From NCBI GenBank assembly GCA_001437625.1, contig LIAL01000002.1, positions 1-38,544 on the forward strand: 38,544 bases of DNA, in the 5' to 3' direction. Numbering within the stretch: the stretch's first letter is position 1; each line of letters starts with the position of its first letter. The position numbers were made by a program, and so were the translations under genes. Positions 18,878-26,859 of the stretch are shown piece after piece. The stretch is from Nitrosopumilus sp. BACL13 MAG-121220-bin23. Its GTDB lineage: Archaea > Thermoproteota > Nitrososphaeria > Nitrososphaerales > Nitrosopumilaceae. The notes under the pieces are model-generated. The model ran no database searches. It was not told the DNA's origin and worked only from the letters and a program-made list of their open reading frames with translations.

Positions 18878-19435
18878 ATGAAAAATAAATTAAATTTAGC
18901 AAAACAATGTGCGATAAAACAACACAAGGGACAGTATCGTAAAAATAATAAAACTCCATACTGGCATCATTTACGTGATGTAGTGGATAATCTTGAAATA
19001 ATGGGAATTACTGATGAATCTATTTTATGTGCTGGTTGGTTGCATGATGTTATCGAAGACACTTCCTTTGATTTTGATGATGTCTCAAAATCTTTTGACA
19101 TACAAATTGCTCAAATTGTTTCTGATGTAACAAAAGAAACACGTCTACCTAAAAATCAACAAGAAAAAAATTATTTAACACAACTTGTAGACTCTTCTTG
19201 GCAAGCAAAAGTTGTCAAACTTGGAGATATTTTGGCAAATATTTCTGATTTAAAAAATTCTGAATTAACTAAAAAACAAAAAATCATTCAAATTAAATAT
19301 AAAATAAAATATCTCGGTGCAATAAAATCTGGAATTATTAAAAATAAATCTAAAATTCCAAATTTATCTCAAACTGAAAATTTATTGAATTTAGTATTAT
19401 CCCAATACGGTCAAAGAAAAATTACTTTGTTCTAA
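18878..19435 (+). CDS. HD-domain protein, MESH1/SpoT-like (small alarmone hydrolase-like)
   Basis: 185 aa; 'IKQHKGQYRKNNKTPYWHHLRDVV', 'AGWLHDVIEDT', 'VTKETRLPK', 'AKVVKLGDILANISDL'. Confidence 0.82.
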   Translation: MKNKLNLAKQCAIKQHKGQYRKNNKTPYWHHLRDVVDNLEIMGITDESILCAGWLHDVIEDTSFDFDDVSKSFDIQIAQIVSDVTKETRLPKNQQEKNYLTQLVDSSWQAKVVKLGDILANISDLKNSELTKKQKIIQIKYKIKYLGAIKSGIIKNKSKIPNLSQTENLLNLVLSQYGQRKITLF

Positions 19436-19535
19436 ATTTAAGATTGCATGTTGGACAAAACCATGAAACTGTCTCACCTTGCTCTTTAAACATTAATTTG
19501 CCACATTTTGGGCACGTTCTAATCTCTTCACTCAT
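19422..19535 (-). CDS. 37-aa zinc-ribbon protein (absent from ORF track)
   Basis: MSEEIRTCPKCGKLMFKEQGETVSWFCPTCNLKFRTK with CPxC...CPxC; ATG..TAA; overlaps map by 8 nt upstream and the HD gene by 14 nt tail-to-tail. Confidence 0.8.
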   Translation of the reverse strand: MSEEIRTCPKCGKLMFKEQGETVSWFCPTCNLKFRTK

Positions 19536-20448
19536 TTTTGTGTGTTATTGCTTTAGTTGTTACAGTAACTCCGCTTTCCATTGGGATGAATGTGTGTTCG
19601 GCCTGAGCTACTCTTTGTTCGTTTATTTCTATTAGTATTGGATATGCTTGCACTGCTTTTTTCTTTATTAAAATATCTAGTAATTCTCTAGCTTCTTTTT
19701 CTTCCCATTTTCTTGTAATCCATCTTAATGCAAATGGTAACATGTTAAAATTTTCCCAAATAAAATCTAATAATTTATCTGCTTCACCATTCTTTGTTTT
19801 CTTTCTTGAATTTATTGCAAAAATATTTTTTATTACTCCATTTCTTACAAACCCTCCACCTTGTTCTGTTGTAACAAATGGTTCACATGCATAAGCTGTA
19901 TTCTCTGAAAGTGAAAATCCTCCAATTGACCAAATGTTTGGAATTGATCTTCCTGCATGAATTGTATATTGTCCTAATGAATGTCCGCTAAGATTTGCAA
20001 TTGGTTTGAATCCTTTTTGTTTAATTGTAGATTCTATTGTTCTTCCAATGTCGCTTGCTTTCACACCTGTTTTTATCATGGACATTGCATTTCCTAATGC
20101 TTCTTCTGCTGCTTGAACTAACCCGTCAAACTGTGGATCGTAGCAAACTGTTACCGCTGTATCTGCAATGTATCCGTTGATTTGTACACCTAGATCAATT
20201 TTTACTAAATCCGTATCTTTGATTACAATTGGATCATTTGGCTCTGCTGTATAATGTGCTGCAATTTCATTAATACTGGCATTTACTGGAAATGCACATT
20301 TTGCACCTCTTTTTATGATTTCATTTTCAACTTCTTCACAAATTTCATACACTGTTTTCCCTATCCAATCTTTGACCCTTACCATTTCTCTAATTTCTGC
20401 TGCAATTTTTCCTGCTTTGACATAATCTTCAAATGGCATAATTTTCAT
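19528..20448 (-). CDS. map: Methionine aminopeptidase, type II
   Basis: 306 aa; 'AFPVNASINEIAAHYTAEPNDP', 'DLVKIDLGVQINGYIADTAVTV', 'GHSLGQYTIHAG'. Confidence 0.94.
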   Translation of the reverse strand: MKIMPFEDYVKAGKIAAEIREMVRVKDWIGKTVYEICEEVENEIIKRGAKCAFPVNASINEIAAHYTAEPNDPIVIKDTDLVKIDLGVQINGYIADTAVTVCYDPQFDGLVQAAEEALGNAMSMIKTGVKASDIGRTIESTIKQKGFKPIANLSGHSLGQYTIHAGRSIPNIWSIGGFSLSENTAYACEPFVTTEQGGGFVRNGVIKNIFAINSRKKTKNGEADKLLDFIWENFNMLPFALRWITRKWEEKEARELLDILIKKKAVQAYPILIEINEQRVAQAEHTFIPMESGVTVTTKAITHKNE

Positions 20449-20511
20449 CCTCTATCTGCCTTTAAAATTATTATCTGTGAAGCTTAAATTGGGGCGTTTT
20501 CGTATTTCGCT

Positions 20512-20585
20512 GGGATCGTGGTCTAGCTTGGTATGATTCTGCGTTTGGGACGCAGAGGTCGCGAATTCGAATTTCGCCGGTCCCA
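20512..20585 (+). tRNA. tRNA-Pro (anticodon TGG)
   Basis: 74-nt cloverleaf: acceptor GGGATCG/CGGTCCC, anticodon arm CTGCG-TTTGGGA-CGCAG, T-arm GCGAA-TTCGAAT-TTCGC; no encoded CCA, no intron. Confidence 0.95.
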
Positions 20586-20627
20586 CTTCAACCATTATCT
20601 TATTATCAAATTATTTGATACTCCTAT

Positions 20628-20703
20628 TGTCGAGCAATGAGGATGAGTTAGAGAATTGATTTTGAATGAAATATACTACTAATACCGAGCTCGGCATGTT
20701 TTT
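20628..20703 (+). ncRNA. Candidate structured small RNA downstream of tRNA-Pro
   Basis: 8-bp closing stem TGTCGAGC/GCTCGGCA (20628-20635 with 20689-20696, one G-T) followed by T5; internal GGATGA and TTGA/TGAATGA only loosely resemble C/D boxes. Confidence 0.35.
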
Positions 20704-20728
20704 ATGAATTTGATTTAACTTATTTTTA

Positions 20729-20968
20729 TTGAAATTTGAGCGACGTGATATTATTTTAATTGCTGGCTTAATACTGGTCATGCTTGGATTAAGCCCATTC
20801 GCAGGACTTGTTTATTCAGCAATTATAACAATTGGACTATTTTTTGGAATCAAACTCTTTGTTGCTAAGAAAAATCAATCAATCCAGCAAGATGTGGGTG
20901 AGGGTATCTGTATGGAATGCGGTTCTAAAATTATTGATAACAAATGCTCAAATTGTGATGAATCTTAG
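20729..20968 (+). CDS. Small membrane protein with C-terminal zinc ribbon
   Basis: 79 aa, TTG start; hydrophobic hairpin then 'CMECGSKIIDNKCSNC'. Confidence 0.65.
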   Translation: MKFERRDIILIAGLILVMLGLSPFAGLVYSAIITIGLFFGIKLFVAKKNQSIQQDVGEGICMECGSKIIDNKCSNCDES

Positions 20969-20977
20969 TAACAAGTT

Positions 20978-21097
20978 CTACGTATTTCTTAATACGTTGT
21001 AATTTTCTTTATTTTTTATGATTTTAATATCTCTGACTTTAACAAATAGCTCAACTTTTTCTCCATTTAATTCTAAAATGAGTCCTTTTCTCAACAA
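20978..21097 (-). CDS. Candidate 39-aa small protein MLRKGLILELNGEKVELFVKVRDIKIIKNKENYNVLRNT
   Basis: Open frame with TTG start, protein-like composition, not in ORF track; no ATG start and no clear promoter. Confidence 0.3.
   Translation of the reverse strand: MLRKGLILELNGEKVELFVKVRDIKIIKNKENYNVLRNT
20980..20997 (+). terminator. Hairpin plus T-rich tract, putative terminator
   Basis: Perfect 7-bp stem ACGTATT-TCTT-AATACGT 11 nt after the 20729-20968 stop, followed by AATTTTCTTTATTTTTT. Confidence 0.55.
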
Positions 21098-21112
21098 ATA
21101 TAGGAAATACAA

Positions 21113-23149
21113 ATGAAATACTCTCTTCTTCTACTATCTTTGGTACTACTTGTAGGAATTTCTACTCCGGCATATGCTCAAACAATTACTGATCATGTGG
21201 TAATTAATGAAGTTGATACTAATCCTCCTGGTAATGACTCTGAATCTATTTCTGAATGGGTAGAGCTTTACAATCCTACTGACGGTGATATTGATTTGAG
21301 TGGTTGGAGTATTGCATCCACTACAGTATTGAAAAAAACATTAACAATTCCTGAAGGAACTATTATTTCTTCTGGAGATTTTTTAACATTTGTTAATCAA
21401 AAAGTTTGGTTTACTGATACTGCTGAATTAATTGAACTAAAAAATAGTGATGGACTATTAGTTGATAAAACTCGTGAAGTTTTTGATCTTGCAAATGATT
21501 TTAAATCTTGGCAACGAACTTATGATGGTTTTTCTGATTGGAAATTTGCACCTTCTACTGCAGGTAGTTCTAATGGAAAATTAATTGAATATTTTGATCC
21601 TTTAGCTGTTGTACTAACTCTCACATCTGATAAAATTTCATATGGGTTTGATGATACTGCAGTAATTCACGGAACTGTTTCTGAAAAAATTTTTGTTGAA
21701 AAACCTTATTTTCAACCTGAGCCAATTTTAATAACTATTGTTGGACCCAATTTTTATCACAATGTTTCACTTTATCCTGATTACAATCTAAATTATGAAA
21801 CAACTCTTAGAATATCCCAAATTCTAGGAGTTGGAGAGGGTAACTATGAGGTATCTGTTACTTATGATGATGTAGTTGCTACATCTACTTTTTCTGTCAA
21901 TTCTGATATTATTGAAGAAATTCAAGATGGTGATGATTCATTACTAACTATCATGACTGATGAGCCTGAATACATTCCAGGTCAATTAGTTGCTATTACT
22001 GGAAGTACGTCTGAAATTATTCCTTTTGAGAGTTTACAATTTACTATCTATGATTCTATTGGTAAATTGATTGCTAGTGGAAATTTATTTACATCTGACG
22101 GACAATTTCATACTAGTCTTTTTCTAACAACAGTAAATCCAAATTATGGTATTTACACTATTGACGTTGAATATGATAATGATGTTGCATCTTCCACTTT
22201 TAACGTAGTTGAAAATTTTATTGATGAATCAGAATCTGTCATTATTGTTTCAGACTCTATAATTTTTGATATTGATAAATCTAAATACTTTCTTAATGAC
22301 TACATGACTTTATCTGGAACTATTACTAATTTTGATTCTAGTAATAGTGTATACTATCAAGTTGTTTATTTTAATTTTTATACTTCTAATGGAATACCTA
22401 TAACTTTTCCAGGACATTTTGATGAAAATGATAATTGGGAATTATCTAATATAGATTTTAAGGCTACTTCTATTCCTGATGATTCAGGTGCATTCTCTGT
22501 TACAGTTAGAATTCCATTTAATACTTTTTCTGAAGGTGACTATGTTGTAAAAGCAAATTATGGTGGTCTTATTGCAAATGAATCTTTTTCTATCATACCT
22601 GGAACACATTCAATTGGTGAAAAACCCTCTGAGAAAAATCCAAATGCTTCTATTCCCGGTAAACCTTCTTCAACTGACGAAAAATTTGAAAATGTATATT
22701 TTACTTCCAATGTAAAAACAATTATTGAAAAAGTTAATCGTATTTCTGATAATTTAATATCTGTCACTACTCAGGAAAAAATAATTGATGAAGAATCTGT
22801 AAAACCTAGGGTATTATCTGGTTCTATGCTTACTATGTCCAGTGATAATCAGTCTGATGTTAATTTACGAGTTATGTCTGAATCTGGTATTTGTATAATT
22901 GGTACTTCTGATGAATGTCTAGTAAGTGAATCTACAAGAAAACCTGGTCAAATTTTTGAAGTAGTGCAAATTGATGGATTAAATCTTAATGTACGTTATT
23001 CTGGTCCTGATGTTCGTTTAGAGAAATTTAGTATTCTTCCTACATCTTCTGATGAATTTCTTCCTAATACTAATTGGAATGTTGAAGTGATTAAGACTGA
23101 TGAAATTTCAAGACTTTATTATAAAATTACTTACAAAACTTTCGAGTAA
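21113..23149 (+). CDS. Secreted lamin-tail-domain (LTD) surface protein
   Basis: 678 aa; signal peptide, 'DHVVINEVDTNPPGNDSESISEWVELYNPTDGDIDLSGWSI', then repeated beta-sandwich-like segments. Confidence 0.85.
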   Translation: MKYSLLLLSLVLLVGISTPAYAQTITDHVVINEVDTNPPGNDSESISEWVELYNPTDGDIDLSGWSIASTTVLKKTLTIPEGTIISSGDFLTFVNQKVWFTDTAELIELKNSDGLLVDKTREVFDLANDFKSWQRTYDGFSDWKFAPSTAGSSNGKLIEYFDPLAVVLTLTSDKISYGFDDTAVIHGTVSEKIFVEKPYFQPEPILITIVGPNFYHNVSLYPDYNLNYETTLRISQILGVGEGNYEVSVTYDDVVATSTFSVNSDIIEEIQDGDDSLLTIMTDEPEYIPGQLVAITGSTSEIIPFESLQFTIYDSIGKLIASGNLFTSDGQFHTSLFLTTVNPNYGIYTIDVEYDNDVASSTFNVVENFIDESESVIIVSDSIIFDIDKSKYFLNDYMTLSGTITNFDSSNSVYYQVVYFNFYTSNGIPITFPGHFDENDNWELSNIDFKATSIPDDSGAFSVTVRIPFNTFSEGDYVVKANYGGLIANESFSIIPGTHSIGEKPSEKNPNASIPGKPSSTDEKFENVYFTSNVKTIIEKVNRISDNLISVTTQEKIIDEESVKPRVLSGSMLTMSSDNQSDVNLRVMSESGICIIGTSDECLVSESTRKPGQIFEVVQIDGLNLNVRYSGPDVRLEKFSILPTSSDEFLPNTNWNVEVIKTDEISRLYYKITYKTFE

Positions 23150-23183
23150 ATTCAAAATACTGCTAAATTAATGCTTGATTAAA

Positions 23184-23675
23184 TTGAAATTACAAGTTTT
23201 AATGTTCTATCAAGACGATCCAAAAAAATGCACTGCTGCAAAAATGGTAAAGTTTGGTCTTGCTAAAAATATAAAAAAAATTGGCTCAAGGGGATTAGTT
23301 TTAGATCCTTTTTCAGAAAAAACATTACTTCCAAAAGATAAGTCTGTGATTAATTCTATTGTTGGTATTGACTGTTCTTGGAATCTTGCAGATCATGCTT
23401 TTTCTCAAAAATTTAACGGTATCAAAAGAAAGTTACCTCCATTGTTTGCTGGAAACCCTGTAAATTATTCTAAATTAAATAAACTAACTACTGCCGAAGC
23501 CCTGTCTGGCTCATTATTTATTCTTGGTTTTAAAGAACAAGCTTTGGAATTATTAAATAAATTCAAGTGGGGTCATACTTTTTATGAATTAAATCAAAAT
23601 CTTTTAAATGATTATTCTAACGCTGAAAACGAGGAACAAATTCAAACTATTCTTGACGATTACGGTTTACTTTGA
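23184..23675 (+). CDS. tsr3: Tsr3/DUF367-like rRNA aminocarboxypropyltransferase
   Basis: 'DDPKKCTAAKMVKFGLAKNI...LDPFSEKTLLPKD...IVGIDCSWNLADHAF...RKLPPLFAGNPVNYSKLNKLTTAEALSGSLFILGF'. Track start is TTG 23175; TTG 23184 gives MKLQVLMFYQDD. Confidence 0.9.
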   Translation: MKLQVLMFYQDDPKKCTAAKMVKFGLAKNIKKIGSRGLVLDPFSEKTLLPKDKSVINSIVGIDCSWNLADHAFSQKFNGIKRKLPPLFAGNPVNYSKLNKLTTAEALSGSLFILGFKEQALELLNKFKWGHTFYELNQNLLNDYSNAENEEQIQTILDDYGLL

Positions 23676-26124
23676 TTTTTGCGTATGTGATAACTCCTAT
23701 GATTACTATGATTAGTATAGATGGGATCATCCATGTGTTGTGATTTATTTTATTTTCAATATTTGATATGCTTATCATTGCACTAGGTAATTCCACATTA
23801 TTTTTACTAATTAGAAAACTTGATTCATAGAAATCTGGTTTTAAAACTGAATTTGAAATTGCAAATACTTTGATACTGTTTGCCCCTGGTTGCAATTTTT
23901 CTGTTATCTCTGATGTTATTTCTATGGTAACCTTATTTTCTTTAACATTTAATTTTTCTGAGGCTTGAATATTCCCTTTACTATCCATTAAAAAATATAA
24001 TATTGAATCTGTGTTTTCTGCTTCAATTAAAATATCTGTACTCTCTCCATATTGAATTATTTTATCCATATCAATTTTTTTAATAATTGGAAATTGCACG
24101 TTCTCAAACTCTGACCATTTACCAATTTTAAATGGATATGATTCATCATCAAATGCTTTTACTATGATTGTCCTTGATTCTGGGGAATATGATTCCAAAT
24201 AAAATGGACCGTTACTAATTACGGCATGATTATTTTCTTCAATCCATTTAATTGATGATTCATATCTATTTTCATAATATCGCTGTGTGTTTTCATTTTG
24301 TTTTAATGAGTTTGGAATGAATTCTTTATTTTTATATTCTTGCAGATTCTCTTTAATTATTTCTGCATCTTTTGGAACAATTAATGATAACCAATTAACA
24401 CTCTTAGCTGTAGCTCCTGATCTTGAAAATGATACCTTTCCATCCATTACTGCTTTTTCCATAGATGATGTTATTTCCCATGGAATTGGGCTCCATAAAG
24501 CAGCCCACTCTGCAATTTCATTTTCATCAAAATGCCAATAATCTACATATACTTCAATAGTATCGCTATCAATTTGATTTATCCCTATGATTGTCTGAAT
24601 ACTTTGCGCTGCTCTTGGTGTAAACTCTGTATCAAATGTTTTATCATTTGCACCATTTTGTGTTCCCCACTCGATTGTAAAATACAATGAATGCAAAATA
24701 TCATTCATATCCATTGACTGTCCATTATGCCAATTACTAAATTTAAAATCAAATGTTACCTTACTTGTTGCAAGTGTGTTTGTTGGAACATTGTTCCATT
24801 TTTGTGATGTTGGATCCCACATTTTAGCCTCAATTGGAACTTCAATCTTTTGATTTAATCCTAATGTTTCAACTTCCCACTGCGCTCTAACTGGAAATGT
24901 TTCTCCTGTAAATGGGTGCTTGAATGTTACAGGGTCTGAAATTATTCCCCAGATTTGTCTACTGTATGTATCTGTTAAACCCATCACTGGATTCCATGCT
25001 CCTTGATAAATTTGCTTTACAGCAATTACTAATTCGTTATCATTATTTTTTGCATTAATTGGAGTGAATCTACTTGGAACCCCAGCTCCTAAATCATTAA
25101 TCACTCCTTCTACATTTTGATTTACAACATATTGATCAATTTTACTTGCTAGAAAAATTCTCACTGATTCATTAATTCCTTCTACCACTGCTTCTTGAAT
25201 TAATTGCGTTCTTTTTTCTGATGTTTCAAAACTTCCTTTGTATATTTCTTGAGTTAACTCATCTAATTTTTTATTTTCATAATTCCAATATGTCGGGTCG
25301 TTAAACCCTGGCATATTTGAAAACCATGGTGAATACATTTGACTTAGTCCTATTGAATCATATTTTACAAATGCAGAGCGCCCCCATCCTTCTGTGTATA
25401 AATTCCATTTTGAATCTGCTGGATTTGATCCATAAACTACAACAAATGCTTTATTCAAATCACCATAGTCTTTTTTTACTGTAAATCCCATATTTTCTAA
25501 TTCTGCTGATAATATCTCTCCAATTGACTTTCTAACTGGATCATCACTTCGAATAAAAATTGTTATTTGAATTTCATCATCTTCAATTTTCCATTTATTA
25601 TCAATTTTTACTGCACCACGCTCCACCAGTGACTCTGAAATAATCTCTTCAGCTAATGTTGGATTGTATTTAAAATTGAATGATTCTAATTGTTTTATTA
25701 TTGTAAGATACTCTGGATCTGTTGGTCCATAGTATGAAATAATTGGAGATCCATATCCTCCCATCAATTCATTAACAATCATTTTTCTATCTACTAAGTA
25801 GTTCAAGGCAAATCTGGCGTCTTTACTTGAAAATGGATTAAATTTTTCTGATTCTGCTGGATTCACCAATATGCTGTATGATCCTCCTGTGGAATCAAAA
25901 ACTTTCAACCCCTCCCTTGACTGATTGCTTTCTAACCTATCTGATGAAATTCTATAATAATACATGTCAAGATTACCATTTCTTACTTCTTCTAATGCTG
26001 TATTTTCATCTAAATACTGAATAAATTTTATTGAATCTACAAAAGTATTTTTTTCTGCAAATACTTCATTATGTGTTATTACTATAATTGAAAGAGCTAG
26101 TATGATTACTAGCATTTTTTTCAT
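23647..26124 (-). CDS. Family-5 extracellular solute-binding protein, C-terminally membrane anchored
   Basis: 825 aa; signal peptide, SBP_bac_5-type segments, C-terminal TM 'MIPSILIIVIIGVITYAKIK'; segment order appears permuted (see findings). Confidence 0.85.
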   Translation of the reverse strand: MKKMLVIILALSIIVITHNEVFAEKNTFVDSIKFIQYLDENTALEEVRNGNLDMYYYRISSDRLESNQSREGLKVFDSTGGSYSILVNPAESEKFNPFSSKDARFALNYLVDRKMIVNELMGGYGSPIISYYGPTDPEYLTIIKQLESFNFKYNPTLAEEIISESLVERGAVKIDNKWKIEDDEIQITIFIRSDDPVRKSIGEILSAELENMGFTVKKDYGDLNKAFVVVYGSNPADSKWNLYTEGWGRSAFVKYDSIGLSQMYSPWFSNMPGFNDPTYWNYENKKLDELTQEIYKGSFETSEKRTQLIQEAVVEGINESVRIFLASKIDQYVVNQNVEGVINDLGAGVPSRFTPINAKNNDNELVIAVKQIYQGAWNPVMGLTDTYSRQIWGIISDPVTFKHPFTGETFPVRAQWEVETLGLNQKIEVPIEAKMWDPTSQKWNNVPTNTLATSKVTFDFKFSNWHNGQSMDMNDILHSLYFTIEWGTQNGANDKTFDTEFTPRAAQSIQTIIGINQIDSDTIEVYVDYWHFDENEIAEWAALWSPIPWEITSSMEKAVMDGKVSFSRSGATAKSVNWLSLIVPKDAEIIKENLQEYKNKEFIPNSLKQNENTQRYYENRYESSIKWIEENNHAVISNGPFYLESYSPESRTIIVKAFDDESYPFKIGKWSEFENVQFPIIKKIDMDKIIQYGESTDILIEAENTDSILYFLMDSKGNIQASEKLNVKENKVTIEITSEITEKLQPGANSIKVFAISNSVLKPDFYESSFLISKNNVELPSAMISISNIENKINHNTWMIPSILIIVIIGVITYAKIKVNRNRQE

Positions 26125-26148
26125 ATCGTTATTTCTTAATGCTTCTAA

Positions 26149-26198
26149 TAAAACCTATATCCTGATTTCTTGATATCCTAATTACCTAAAACCTATAT
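26149..26198. repeat. 12-bp direct repeat TAAAACCTATAT x2 in a divergent promoter region
   Basis: Exact copies at 26149-26160 and 26187-26198. Confidence 0.5.
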
Positions 26199-26223
26199 TT
26201 CCTGTATTGCACAAAAATCACAA

Positions 26224-26859
26224 TTGAAAATTTATCCCAAAATGATTACCAGTTTAAATGGAATAATTCAAGGCGGTGTATCTGTCAAGGATTTTTCTAC
26301 TGTTACTGAAATTAATCTAAATGACTCTAAAGATATTTTAAATAATTTCATCGATAATGGAATTGGAACACTAACAGACGATTTCTATTATTTTGAAGCC
26401 GGTGATAAATTAAAAATTGCGATTTCCTTCCTTCAACATGGGTTACCTTTAGATGAAATTTCAATTGCATTGGATTGGAGAGATTTTGAAGGTTTAACTG
26501 CTGAAATTTTATTTTCAAAAAATTTTGCTGTGATTAAAAATTTAATGCTAACAAAACCTAGGATGGAGATTGATGTTGTTGGAATTCGTTTAGGTATTGC
26601 GATATTAATTGATTGTAAGCATTGGAAAACATATAGTCAATCATCCTTGTCATCTGCTGTCCAAAAACAAATTGAAAGAACCAAACAGTACGTTGCTAAA
26701 ACTCCTGGTTCTACTGCTGTACCTGTTATTGTCACTTTACATCAAGATAAAATTAACTTTGTTGATAAAGTTCCAATTGTACCTATTTTTCAATTTGCTT
26801 CATTTATTGATGAATTTTATGGTAATGTTGATCAAATGAAAACTATAGGAACAGACTAG
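26224..26859 (+). CDS. Orphan PD-(D/E)XK (Mrr-like) nuclease with N-terminal wHTH-like region
   Basis: 211 aa, TTG start; 'WRDFEGLTAEILFSKNFAVIKNLMLTKPRMEIDVVGIRLGIAILIDCKHWK' contains E..D..(D)xK core. Confidence 0.75.
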   Translation: MKIYPKMITSLNGIIQGGVSVKDFSTVTEINLNDSKDILNNFIDNGIGTLTDDFYYFEAGDKLKIAISFLQHGLPLDEISIALDWRDFEGLTAEILFSKNFAVIKNLMLTKPRMEIDVVGIRLGIAILIDCKHWKTYSQSSLSSAVQKQIERTKQYVAKTPGSTAVPVIVTLHQDKINFVDKVPIVPIFQFASFIDEFYGNVDQMKTIGTD

